64,000 bases of DNA. Source: Lentzea nigeriaca (GTDB lineage Bacteria > Actinomycetota > Actinomycetes > Mycobacteriales > Pseudonocardiaceae). A program made the position numbers and the translations under genes. The stretch is taken from contig NZ_JAFBCX010000008.1 in assembly GCF_016907955.1 (NCBI RefSeq), positions 1 to 64,000 on the forward strand. The letters run 5' to 3'. Every line of letters begins with the position of its first letter. Position 1 is the first letter of the stretch. The notes under the pieces were generated by a model. That model made no database searches. It was not told the DNA's origin and saw nothing but the letters and a program-made list of their open reading frames with translations. This document shows positions 50,803 through 58,876 of the stretch, in pieces.

Positions 50803-52275
50803 ATGTGCCGGACCCGCTCCTGGCGCGTGGTGATCGCGGGGCTCGTCGTGGCGCTCCCGCTGCTCGGTTGCGAGTCGGCACCTCCCGCCCTCGCGTGGAC
50901 GGACTGCGGCCAGCTGGTCCCGGACGGCGGCGACAAGTTCGACGTCGGCTGCACCACCCTGGCCGTGCCGCTCGACCACAACGCCGCGGGGAAAACCATC
51001 TCGCTCAAGCTGATCCGCATCCGTCACCGGCAGCAGACCGACCGGATCGGGTCGCTGCTGATCAACCCCGGCGGACCGGGAGCGAGCGGGGTCGAGTTCG
51101 CCGGCGGCTTCGTGACGAGGGCTTCCGAAGATCTGCTGAAGAGGTTCGACGTCATCGGCTTCGACCCTCGTGGCGTCGGTGAGTCAGCGCCCGTCCGGTG
51201 CAACGACGACGTGGACCTCGACCGCGCACTCGACTTCAACGAGGACATGCGCGCGCCCGCGACCCGTGCCGTGATCGAGAACGAGTTGCGGCGGGTGACG
51301 GCGTCGTGCAAGGCGCGGCTGGGCGACTCCGCCCAGTTCTTCAACACCGAGGCCACCGCGCGCGACATGGACCTCATCCGGAGCGCGGTCGGCGACGCGA
51401 AGCTGACCTACGCGGGCTTCTCCTACGGCGCCAAGCTGGGCGCGACGTACGCGCACCTGTTCCCCGGCACGGTGCGCGCGCTGGTGCTCGATGCACCGTC
51501 TTTTCCGCTCGTCGACGACAACTCCACGGCCGAGCGGCAGCTACGCGGGTTCGAGGACGCCTTCGACCAGTTCGCGCGGGACTGCGCGACCCGGCCGTCG
51601 TGCGCCGAGCTCGGTGACCTGCGGGCCCTGCTCACCGACCTGATCGCGCAGGCTAAAACCAGGCCTCTCACCCACGAGAACCCGGACGACCGGCGCCGCA
51701 CGTCCGGCGGAACGATGATGTTCGGCGTCATGTCCGCCCTCTACGACAACGCGCGGTGGCGCCCGCTCGAGGACGCGCTGCGGCTGGCGAGGCAGGGAGA
51801 CGGCACCACCTTCTTCGACCTGGCCGACGCGGGGACCGGACGCCGGCGCGACGGCACGTTCCCCAACACCTTCGACGCGTCGTTCGTGATCGGCTGCAAC
51901 GACGGGGCTGTGGTGCGCAACGACGACGAGGTCGCGAGCACGGCCGTGCGGTGGTCTGGGGAGTTCCCGTTGTTCGGTGGATATCTGGCCCATGGCCTGT
52001 ACGGCTGCCGGTTCTGGGACGTGCCGCGGCATCCGCTGGTGCGGCCGGACGCGCCGGGCGCACCGCCCGTGCTGGTGATCGGGACCCTCCACGACCCGGC
52101 GACGCCGTACCAGGGTGCCGTCGACCTCACCGCCGCTCTCGGCACCGGCGTGCTCCTCACCTGGGAGGGCGAGGGGCACACCGCCTACCTGCGCTCGCCG
52201 TGCGTCGACCGGGTCGTCGACGACTACCTCGTCAACGTGACGGTGCCCGAGGCCGGACGCCGTTGCCCTGCCTGA
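50803..52275 (+). CDS. Alpha/beta hydrolase lipoprotein, tripeptidyl-peptidase family
   Basis: A 490-residue exported hydrolase, third member of the family in this window. It has a signal peptide with lipobox LPLLGC, oxyanion NPGGPGASG, GFDPRGVGES, nucleophile elbow GFSYGAKLG, and the C-terminal TAP-like domain with GTLHDPATPYQGA and GEGHTAYL. It is likely a membrane-anchored peptidase or esterase. I chose ATG 50803 (MCRTRSW) because it gives a compact signal peptide; an in-frame GTG at 50770 is also open. It is clearly less similar to the two tandem genes than they are to each other. Confidence 0.85.
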   Translation: MCRTRSWRVVIAGLVVALPLLGCESAPPALAWTDCGQLVPDGGDKFDVGCTTLAVPLDHNAAGKTISLKLIRIRHRQQTDRIGSLLINPGGPGASGVEFAGGFVTRASEDLLKRFDVIGFDPRGVGESAPVRCNDDVDLDRALDFNEDMRAPATRAVIENELRRVTASCKARLGDSAQFFNTEATARDMDLIRSAVGDAKLTYAGFSYGAKLGATYAHLFPGTVRALVLDAPSFPLVDDNSTAERQLRGFEDAFDQFARDCATRPSCAELGDLRALLTDLIAQAKTRPLTHENPDDRRRTSGGTMMFGVMSALYDNARWRPLEDALRLARQGDGTTFFDLADAGTGRRRDGTFPNTFDASFVIGCNDGAVVRNDDEVASTAVRWSGEFPLFGGYLAHGLYGCRFWDVPRHPLVRPDAPGAPPVLVIGTLHDPATPYQGAVDLTAALGTGVLLTWEGEGHTAYLRSPCVDRVVDDYLVNVTVPEAGRRCPA

Positions 52276-52326
52276 TCCGAACGCCGACCACGCGCGGACC
52301 GCCGCGAAGAGGGGAGTTCCACGGCC

Positions 52327-52558
52327 ATGGCGACGGCGATGACCAGCGGCGAACCGGGGGCGGAGGTGGCGCGTTCGCGGTCTCCGACGTCGCCGACCTC
52401 GTGGGATCGCTCGTCGACAAGACGCTGACGCACATGGTCGGCATCTTCAACCGGCTGGTCGAGGCGCTGGGCAAGACGCAGGGCAAGACGCTCGAGGTCA
52501 GGGGCATGATGAGCGACATCAAGCCGCGGGAGGGCCCGACCGGCGCCGGGCCCCGCAC
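52327..52558 (+). other. Possible frameshifted small coding remnant
   Basis: From ATG 52327 one frame runs MATAMTSGEPGAEVA; the next frame continues with AFAVSDVADLVGSLVDKTLT and FNRLVEALGKTQGKTLEVRG with strongly GC-rich third codon positions. Neither frame alone makes a sensible protein with a start and a stop. It may be a small gene broken by one frameshift, or a chance frame. It ends where the convergent zinc-ribbon gene ends. Confidence 0.25.
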
Positions 52559-52559
52559 G

Positions 52560-53297
52560 TCACTGGCGGGGCTCTCCGACGCGGACCAGGATCGCGCCGC
52601 ACTCCTCGCAGCGCACGACCTCGTCTGCGGCCGCTTCCTTCACCTTCGAGAGCGCGCTGCGGTCGAGCTCGATCCGGCACGCGCCGCAGCGGCGGGACTG
52701 GAACGGCGCCGCGCCGATGCCTCGCTGCTCACGCTGGCGGTCGTAGAGCTTCAACAGGTCGTCCGGGAAGCCCTTGGCCATCACCGAGCGATCCGCGGTG
52801 CGCCTGGTCTCGGTCGACTCCAGGTCGGCGAGGGCGGCGTCGCGGCGGCTCGTGGCGGCCTCCAGCGCCTCGCGGGCCTTGTCGAGCTCCACGCGGGCGA
52901 AGGACACGTCCGCCTCGACGGCCTCACGGCGTTCCATCAGCTCGAGCAGGTCGTCCTCGAGGACGCCCTGACGGCGCTGCAGGGTGGCGAGCTCGTGCTC
53001 CAGGTCGGTGAGCTGCTTCGCGCCGACCGAGCCGGACTGCATCAGCTTGCGGTCGCGCTCCTCACGGGCGCGCACCTGGTCGATCTCGGTCTCCTGGCGC
53101 TTCACGTCGCGGTCGAGGTCGCCCAGCGTCGTCTCGACGGCCACCAGCGCGTCCTGCTTCGTGCGGACCAGCTGCTCGGCGTCGGCGATCTCCGCGATCT
53201 CCGGCAGCGTGCGGCGACGGTGGGTGACACGCGCCAGTTCGGCATCGACCTCGGCGAGGTCGAGCAGCCTGCGCTGCACTGCGGGATCGGCTTTCAC
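52560..53297 (-). CDS. Coiled-coil zinc-ribbon protein (Rv2229c-like)
   Basis: A 245-residue protein: a long alpha-helical coiled coil (about 10-180), then a C4 zinc ribbon of the zf-RING_7 type with CGACRIELD and CEECGAIL. Homologues occur next to Nif3-like genes in most actinobacteria; structures of relatives suggest nucleic-acid or protein handling, but the role is not settled. GTG 53297 has AGGAGG six bases before it and overlaps the Nif3 stop by GTGA. It is the last gene of a three-gene coupled operon. Confidence 0.88.
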   Translation of the reverse strand: MKADPAVQRRLLDLAEVDAELARVTHRRRTLPEIAEIADAEQLVRTKQDALVAVETTLGDLDRDVKRQETEIDQVRAREERDRKLMQSGSVGAKQLTDLEHELATLQRRQGVLEDDLLELMERREAVEADVSFARVELDKAREALEAATSRRDAALADLESTETRRTADRSVMAKGFPDDLLKLYDRQREQRGIGAAPFQSRRCGACRIELDRSALSKVKEAAADEVVRCEECGAILVRVGEPRQ

Positions 53298-54127
53298 GCA
53301 TGTCCTCCTGCTGCTGATCTCGTCGCACCGACTGTCCACGGATCGGTCCGGCGGGTGGAGACGAGTACGTCGACCCTACCGCCGAACGCCTCTCTCAGGA
53401 TCTCCGCCGCCTGCTCGCACCACGGCCACTCGCTGGCCCAGTGCGCGACGTCGACCAACGCGGGGCCGCCGGACTCGACGTGCTCGCTCGCGGGGTGGTG
53501 GCGCAGGTCGGCCGTCACGTAGGCGTCGACACCGGCACGCTGCACGGTGCCCAGGAAGCTGTCGCCCGCGCCTCCGCACACCGCGACCCGCTTGATCAGG
53601 CGTTCCGGGTCGCCGGCGGCACGCACGCCCTGCACCGTGGCGGGCAGCGCGTCGGCCACGCGCTGGGCGAAGACCCGCAGCGGCTCGGCCTCTGGCAGCT
53701 CGCCGATGCGACCCGAACCGGTGTCCTCCGGCAGGTCGGCGGGAGCGGGTTCGAGCGGTCCGGCGACCGTGAGCCCGATGGCTTTCGCCAGCGCGTCCGA
53801 GACACCGGGCAGAGCGCTGTCCGCGTTGGTGTGCGCGCAATACAAGGCGGCGCGGTTCCGGATCAGCTTGTGCACCAACGCACCCTTGGGGTCGTCGGCT
53901 GGAACTCCGTTGACGCCGCGCAGAAGCAGCGGGTGGTGCGCCAGCACGAGCTGCGCGCCGCGCTCGACCGCCTCGTCCACAGTGGACGAGGTCGGGTCGA
54001 CGCAGACCAGGACGCGCGTGACCGCCTCGGCCGGATCACCGCACACCAGCCCGACCGCGTCCCACTTCTCGGCTGCCTTCGGCGGATACGCGGACTCCAG
54101 CACCGCGATCACGTCGGCGAGCTTCAC
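53294..54127 (-). CDS. Nif3-like dinuclear metal centre protein
   Basis: A 277-residue member of the NIF3/YbgI family (GTP cyclohydrolase I type 2-like). Seen: DAVGLVCGD, VCVDPTSSTVDEAVERGA, the metal-binding AHHPLLLRG and CAHTNADSA, and the closing TADLRHHPASEH and LVDVAHWASE. A toroidal hexamer with two metal ions per site is known for relatives; the biochemical role is unclear. GTG 54127 overlaps the upstream stop by GTGA, and its own stop overlaps the next gene in the same way. It matches Rv2230c. Confidence 0.92.
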   Translation of the reverse strand: MKLADVIAVLESAYPPKAAEKWDAVGLVCGDPAEAVTRVLVCVDPTSSTVDEAVERGAQLVLAHHPLLLRGVNGVPADDPKGALVHKLIRNRAALYCAHTNADSALPGVSDALAKAIGLTVAGPLEPAPADLPEDTGSGRIGELPEAEPLRVFAQRVADALPATVQGVRAAGDPERLIKRVAVCGGAGDSFLGTVQRAGVDAYVTADLRHHPASEHVESGGPALVDVAHWASEWPWCEQAAEILREAFGGRVDVLVSTRRTDPWTVGATRSAAGGHA

Positions 54128-55119
54128 GCCAGTTCCTCCATCACTACCCGCAACGCGTCCACGAACACCGCGAACTCCTCCGGCGGCCGGATCGCCACAC
54201 GCAGGTACGTGTCGTCGAGACCGGGGAACGTGTCGCAACGGCGTGCCGCGATCCCCTTGTCCCGCAACGCCTCGCGCGTGCCCCTCGGCACCCTGATCAG
54301 CATGAACGGCGCTTTCGGCGGCACGACGACCACGTCTTGGAGCTGCTCCAAGGCGTACGCGGCGTGCTCGGCGGCCTCCAGCGCGAACCGGCGCGAGGCC
54401 TCCAGCGCCTCCGGCTCACAGCACGCGGTGATCGCTTCGAGCGTCAGGCTGCCGACGGGCCAGTGCGGGCGCCCGTGGGCCAGTTTCGCGAGCGTCTCCG
54501 GGTCGCCGAGGAAGTAGCCGGCCCGCAGCCCGGCGAGGCCCCAGGTCTTGGTGAGGCTGCGCAGCACCAGCACGTCCGGGTCGTGCGCGAGCGACTCCGG
54601 TTCGCCGGGCACGGCGTCCATGAACGCCTCGTCCACGACGAGCTTGCCGGGCAGGGCCTTAATGTCTTCGCGCGAGTGCAGCACCGACGTGGGATTCGTC
54701 GGATTGCCGATGACGGTCAGATCGACGTCCACTCGCGTCGGGGACAGCGTGAAGTCGCCGTCGAGCAAGACGTGCTCGACCGGAATTCCGGCGTCGCGGA
54801 ACGCCACTTCGGGCTCGGTGAAACCGGGGTGGACGATCGCGACCCGGCGCGGCGAGAGCTTCGGCAGCAGCGCGAAGCCCTCTGCGGCACCGTTGAGCAG
54901 CAGAACCTCGTCGGGAGAGCGCCCGTGGCGGCGTGCGACGGCCGCACGGGCGCGCTCCTCGGCGAGCTTCGAGGGATAACGGCCGAGATCGCCGAGCGCC
55001 GCGGCCAGCCGTTCGCGCAGCCAAGCGGGCGGGTGCGGCACCCGCACGTTGACGGCGAAGTCGGCGAGGCCAGGTGCGGCGTCGACGTCACCGTGGTGGC
55101 GCAGGTCCGGGCTGGTCAT
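54124..55119 (-). CDS. cobC: CobC-like class I/II aminotransferase (cobalamin pathway)
   Basis: A 331-residue PLP enzyme related to L-threonine-O-3-phosphate decarboxylase and histidinol-phosphate aminotransferase. Seen: LNGAAEGFALLP, HPGFTEPEVAF, IGNPTNPTSVLH, VVDEAFMD, and the PLP lysine in LRSLTKTWGLAGLRAGY. It matches Rv2231c. The cobalamin role is supported by cobD nearby and the ribazole-phosphatase-like Rv2228c homologue at 39.5 kb; a proper CobD-type decarboxylase makes the aminopropanol linker. ATG 55119 is the family start. Confidence 0.88.
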   Translation of the reverse strand: MTSPDLRHHGDVDAAPGLADFAVNVRVPHPPAWLRERLAAALGDLGRYPSKLAEERARAAVARRHGRSPDEVLLLNGAAEGFALLPKLSPRRVAIVHPGFTEPEVAFRDAGIPVEHVLLDGDFTLSPTRVDVDLTVIGNPTNPTSVLHSREDIKALPGKLVVDEAFMDAVPGEPESLAHDPDVLVLRSLTKTWGLAGLRAGYFLGDPETLAKLAHGRPHWPVGSLTLEAITACCEPEALEASRRFALEAAEHAAYALEQLQDVVVVPPKAPFMLIRVPRGTREALRDKGIAARRCDTFPGLDDTYLRVAIRPPEEFAVFVDALRVVMEELA

Positions 55120-55155
55120 CGCCGGAATTCTAGGCGACCAGCTCAGAGGACCGCG

Positions 55156-55362
55156 TCACTGCATGTAGCGGCGGAGCTCGGTGAGGTGGCTGATCAGCTC
55201 GTCCAGCTGGAACGCGTCGAGCTGCGCGGACTCACCGGGCGGGGTGCGGAAGCAGACGCGACCCTTCTCGTTGAGGTACACCTCGAACGCACGACGGCGC
55301 CCGAGGGCGTCGGTGCACCCGATGATCTCCCGTTGCGGGGGCACGTCGGTACCAGTCTGCAT
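55156..55362 (-). CDS. Small conserved protein
   Basis: A 68-residue soluble protein, MQTGTDVPPQREIIGCTDAL at the start, with a beta-rich middle (RRRAFEVYLNEKGRVCF) and a terminal helix LDELISHLTELRRYM. GGAGG six bases before ATG 55362 supports this start. I do not recognise the family. It lies between the CobC-like gene and the divergent ptpA and may be its own transcription unit. Confidence 0.65.
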   Translation of the reverse strand: MQTGTDVPPQREIIGCTDALGRRRAFEVYLNEKGRVCFRTPPGESAQLDAFQLDELISHLTELRRYMQ

Positions 55363-55419
55363 GGGCGGCCTCCATGTCGTTTGTCCGTACATCTTGCGAC
55401 AGCGGTTGAGCGTTACCGT

Positions 55420-55878
55420 GTGGCGGTGAAGGTCGCCTTTGTCTGCACCGGCAACATCTGCCGGTCCCCCATGGCTGCGCTCGTCTTCCGAGAATGGCTG
55501 TCCCGCGAAGGATTGTCGTCTTTGGTCACCGTGTCCAGCGCGGGCACCGGTGGGTGGCACGTCGGCGACCCGGCCGACCCCCGAGCGTTGAAGACGTTGG
55601 CGGACAACGGATATCCGACCGACCACGTGGCCGCCCAGGTCTCTGACCTGCACTTGGACGCCGACCTGCTGGTCGCGCTCGACACCGGTCACCTGCGGGC
55701 GCTGCGTCGGATGGCCGGTCCGGACCGGATCAGGCTGCTGCGCTCGTTCGACCCGGACGCGGACGGCGTGGACGTGCCGGATCCGTACTACGGGGATCGG
55801 TCGGGGTTCGAAGAAGTGCTGGTCATGATCGAGGCAGCCATGCCGGGGATGATCGCGTGGGTCCGCGAGCAGCTGTGA
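55420..55878 (+). CDS. ptpA: Low-molecular-weight protein tyrosine phosphatase, PtpA-like
   Basis: A 152-residue phosphatase. The P-loop CTGNICRS at the N-terminus (Cys9, Arg15) and the general-acid loop VPDPYYGD near residue 127 are complete, so it should be active on phosphotyrosine. It matches M. tuberculosis PtpA (Rv2234). GTG 55420 is used; GTG 55426 is also possible. The next gene overlaps by GTGA. The PtkA kinase gene that precedes ptpA in mycobacteria is absent here. Confidence 0.93.
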   Translation: MAVKVAFVCTGNICRSPMAALVFREWLSREGLSSLVTVSSAGTGGWHVGDPADPRALKTLADNGYPTDHVAAQVSDLHLDADLLVALDTGHLRALRRMAGPDRIRLLRSFDPDADGVDVPDPYYGDRSGFEEVLVMIEAAMPGMIAWVREQL

Positions 55879-56588
55879 GGACGAAGCACCAGTCACCGCA
55901 GGTCACCGCTGCCGAGGCGGCCGGCCTGCGGTGGCTGCGCGTCGAGGGCGGCCCGCCGGTTCCGCTCGTGCACTCCCACGACGGCGGCCGTCTGGTGATC
56001 GACGAGGTCCCGCACGGCTCGCCAAATCTTCAGGCAGCCGTGACCTTCGGACGCCGTCTGGCGACCCTCCACCTCGCCGGCGCCCCCGCGTTCGGCGCCC
56101 CACCACCCGGCGGCCCGCGCGACGCGACGATCGGGATGGCCCCGATGGTCAACGAGCCCGCACCGTCGTGGCCCGAGTGGTTCGCGTCACAACGCATCCA
56201 GCCGTATGCCGAGATGGCCGGCATCGACATGAGCGAGGTCTGCGCGCGCATCACGTCGTTGGCCGGTCCGCCGGAGCCTCCCGCACGGCTGCACGGCGAC
56301 GTGTGGAGCGGCAACGTGCTGTGGGGCGCCGACGGCCAGGTGTGGCTGATCGACCCCGCGGCCCATGGCGGGCACCGAGAGAGCGACCTCGCGATGCTCC
56401 AGCTCTTCGGCTGCCCGTTCCTCGACCACGTGCTGGGCGCCTACCAGGAGGTGGCTCCGCTGGCCGACGGCTGGCGTGAGCGCGTCAAGCTGCACCAGCT
56501 GTTCCCGCTGCTCGTGCACGCCGTGCTGTTCGGTGGCGGATACCGGTTGGAAGCCTTGGCTGCGGCACGCTCGGTTTTGCGAGGATGA
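55875..56588 (+). CDS. Fructosamine kinase family protein
   Basis: A 237-residue protein of the fructosamine-3-kinase/ketosamine kinase family, which phosphorylates sugar adducts on protein amines so they come off. Seen: GLRWLRVEGGPPVPLVHSH, VIDEVPHGSP, catalytic LHGDVWSGNVLWG and metal-binding IDPAAHGGHRESDLAMLQLFG. It is slightly shorter than the usual 260-290 residues. Its GTG overlaps the ptpA stop, so both are made together. Confidence 0.87.
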   Translation: MRTKHQSPQVTAAEAAGLRWLRVEGGPPVPLVHSHDGGRLVIDEVPHGSPNLQAAVTFGRRLATLHLAGAPAFGAPPPGGPRDATIGMAPMVNEPAPSWPEWFASQRIQPYAEMAGIDMSEVCARITSLAGPPEPPARLHGDVWSGNVLWGADGQVWLIDPAAHGGHRESDLAMLQLFGCPFLDHVLGAYQEVAPLADGWRERVKLHQLFPLLVHAVLFGGGYRLEALAAARSVLRG

Positions 56589-56592
56589 GGTC

Positions 56593-57141
56593 ATGGACCT
56601 GACTGGGTGGACGTGGCTGAACGAGCCGCGGAAGTGGTCGACCGATCCCCTGACCGTGCACGCCGACCCGTCGTCGGACTTCTGGCGCCTGACCGGCAAC
56701 GGCGTGATCCGGGACAACGGCCACCTCTACGGCGTGACGCTGGCCGGTGACTTCACGATCACCGCGACGTTCAGCGGCGAGTACGCGGCCCAGTACGACC
56801 ACGCCGGGGTCGGGCTGGTGATCGACGGCGAGAACTGGATCAAGGCCGGGGTCGAGGTGTTCGACGGGAAGTTGCAGGCCAGCACGGTCGTGACCAGGGG
56901 TTTCTCGGACTGGAACCTGGCGCTTGTCGACGAGTTCGAGCGGTTCACCGTCGTCGCCGAGCGCAAAGGTGACGCGGTGTGGGTGCGGTACGGCGTTGAT
57001 GGCGAGGAGCCGGTCAACGTGCTGCGGAAGGCCTACTTCCCGCCGCAGATCGAGACCAAGGTCGGGGTCATGGCCGCGTCGCCGGAAGGTGAGGGGTTCG
57101 TGACCCAGTTCCACGAGGTCCAGGTCACGCATCTACCGTGA
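56593..57141 (+). CDS. DUF1349 family protein
   Basis: A 182-residue protein of the concanavalin-like DUF1349 family: WTWLNEPRKW, DFWRLTGNGVIRDNGHLYG, GEYAAQYDHAGVGLVIDGEN and VGVMAASPEGEGFVTQFHE. The fold binds sugars in relatives; yeast Regulation of enolase 1 carries a similar domain. No signal peptide. It starts four bases after the fructosamine-kinase-like gene and precedes SURF1 by four, so it belongs to the ptpA operon. Confidence 0.88.
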   Translation: MDLTGWTWLNEPRKWSTDPLTVHADPSSDFWRLTGNGVIRDNGHLYGVTLAGDFTITATFSGEYAAQYDHAGVGLVIDGENWIKAGVEVFDGKLQASTVVTRGFSDWNLALVDEFERFTVVAERKGDAVWVRYGVDGEEPVNVLRKAYFPPQIETKVGVMAASPEGEGFVTQFHEVQVTHLP

Positions 57142-57145
57142 AGTT

Positions 57146-57964
57146 GTGCGCTTCAAGTTCCTCCTCAGGCCTGGCTGGCTGGCGCTGACTCTGGCCGTCT
57201 GGGTGTTCGCGGGTGCCTGCGTCTACTTCCTGTCCCCGTGGCAGTTCGGCCGCAACGACGAGCGCCAGGCGCAGAACGCCGCCATCACCAAGTCGCTGAA
57301 GAGCGACCCGGTGCCGTTCGGCACGCGGCACGACGAGTGGCAGAAGGTCGAGATCAAGGGTCGCTACCTGCCGGAGCTGGAAGCGCTGGCCCGGCTGAGG
57401 ACCGTGCAGGGTGAGGCCGCGTTCGAGGTCATCACGCCGTTCAGGACCACGACCGGCCACACGGTCCTGATCGACCGCGGGTATGTCCGGCCCGTCAACG
57501 GCATCAAGCCGCCGGACTTCGCGAAGCCGCCCGCCGACGAGGTCACGATCATCGGGCTGGCCAGGCCCAACGAGTCGAACGAGCAGCCCGCGTTCCAGCA
57601 GGACGGGCGGCGGCAGATCTACTCGATCAACAACAAGGCGGTCGGCGAGAACATCGAGCCCGGCTACTACCAGCTGATCGAGAACCAGCCGGGGGCGCTC
57701 GACACGTTGCCGTTGCCGCGGCTCGAGTCGGGGCCGTTCTTCTCCTACGCGCTGCAGTGGATCGCGTTCGGGGTCATGGCTGTCGGCGGGTGGCTGTACT
57801 TCACCATTCGCGAGGCACGGCCGGGTGGCGTGCTGCACGAAGGGCCCAAGCGGAAGAAGTCGATCGCCGAGCTACTTGCGGAAGAAGGCGATGAGGGCGC
57901 TGACGAACGCGGCCCCGAAGCCGACGACGCGGGACAGCTCGACCGCACGCGTCACGTGACCTGA
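57146..57964 (+). CDS. SURF1 family cytochrome oxidase biogenesis protein
   Basis: A 272-residue protein with two membrane helices (about 8-30 and 208-228) around an extracytoplasmic domain carrying SPWQFGRNDER, WQKVEIKGRYLPELE, VLIDRGYVRP and YSINNKAVGENIEPGYYQL. SURF1 proteins help insert haem a into the aa3-type oxidase. It matches Rv2235. The hydrophilic C-terminal tail (about 235-272) is a lineage extension. GTG 57146. The last 93 bases overlap convergent cobD. Confidence 0.92.
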   Translation: MRFKFLLRPGWLALTLAVWVFAGACVYFLSPWQFGRNDERQAQNAAITKSLKSDPVPFGTRHDEWQKVEIKGRYLPELEALARLRTVQGEAAFEVITPFRTTTGHTVLIDRGYVRPVNGIKPPDFAKPPADEVTIIGLARPNESNEQPAFQQDGRRQIYSINNKAVGENIEPGYYQLIENQPGALDTLPLPRLESGPFFSYALQWIAFGVMAVGGWLYFTIREARPGGVLHEGPKRKKSIAELLAEEGDEGADERGPEADDAGQLDRTRHVT

Positions 57965-58804
57965 GTCCGGGTTGCGGCCGTGGCCGAGCACCGGGCGTTC
58001 CTCGACGCCGTGGGAGTAGACGGTCCGGCCGCCCAGGCGGATCTCCAGCGCTCCCGCGAAGGCCGCCTCGACCTGGCCCGCGTTGGGTGACGGGTGTGCC
58101 GACGCGTCGCGGCGCCAGGTTTCCAGCGCCTGCGAGGCCGAGCCGCCGACGACAGGGGCGCCGCCGACCGTCAGCAACGCCGCCAGCCGTGACGGCAGCA
58201 GGTTCAACAGGTCGTCCAGGCGGGCGGAGGCCCAGCCGAAACGCAGGTAGCGCGGGGACTTGTGGCCGACCATCGCGTCCAGCGTGTTCGCCGCGCGATA
58301 GCCCAGCAACCCGGGAACTCCGAAGGCCGCGCCCCAGAACAGCGGCGCCACGACGGCGTCCGAGGTGTTCTCGGCCACGGATTCGACGGTGGCGCGCGCC
58401 AGGCCGAGCGTGTCCAGGCGGGCGGCGTCGCGGCCGCAGAGGTGCGGCAGCCGCGCGCGAGCGGCCTCCAGGTCGCCCGAGTCCAGCTCGCGGCCCATCG
58501 AGGTGCCCTCGGCCGCCAGGGAACGGCCGCCCAGCACCGCCCAGGTCGCCACGCCGGTCGCGAGCGCCTGCGTCAGCCAGTGGCGGCGGGAAGCACGTTC
58601 CACGGCAACGCCGAGGGCCACGGTTCCGCCGACCAGCGCGGCCGTGTAGGCGACGCCGGCCGCCTGGGAGTCGGCGTACACGCGCTTCTCCAGCGCCGCG
58701 GCCGAGGTGCCGAATGCCGCTACCGGGTGAAATCGGCGTGGATCACCGAACACCGCGTCCGCGGCCACGCCCAGCAACAACCCCAACGCGCGCCCCGCGC
58801 CCAC
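57872..58804 (-). CDS. cobD: Adenosylcobinamide-phosphate synthase (CobD/CbiB)
   Basis: A 310-residue membrane enzyme joining the aminopropanol arm to adenosylcobyric acid. Seen: GLLLGVAADAVFGDPRRFHPV, RDAARLDTLGLARATVESVAE, NTSDAVVAPLFWGAAFG, AANTLDAMVGHKSPRYLRFGW and ASAHPSPNAGQVEAAFAGAL. Five or so membrane helices. The convergent overlap with SURF1 is also a feature of the mycobacterial pair Rv2235-Rv2236c. The start is a GTG-type codon at 58804. It is divergent from the Wadjet operon with a 72-base gap. Confidence 0.93.
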   Translation of the reverse strand: MGAGRALGLLLGVAADAVFGDPRRFHPVAAFGTSAAALEKRVYADSQAAGVAYTAALVGGTVALGVAVERASRRHWLTQALATGVATWAVLGGRSLAAEGTSMGRELDSGDLEAARARLPHLCGRDAARLDTLGLARATVESVAENTSDAVVAPLFWGAAFGVPGLLGYRAANTLDAMVGHKSPRYLRFGWASARLDDLLNLLPSRLAALLTVGGAPVVGGSASQALETWRRDASAHPSPNAGQVEAAFAGALEIRLGGRTVYSHGVEERPVLGHGRNPDSGHVTRAVELSRVVGFGAAFVSALIAFFRK

Positions 58805-58876
58805 GGCATCCTCCCCAGCTCGCTGGAGGCACGGTAGCGCCGCATCGCCGAGGCGCGCGCATTAGGGTGGCCGGTC

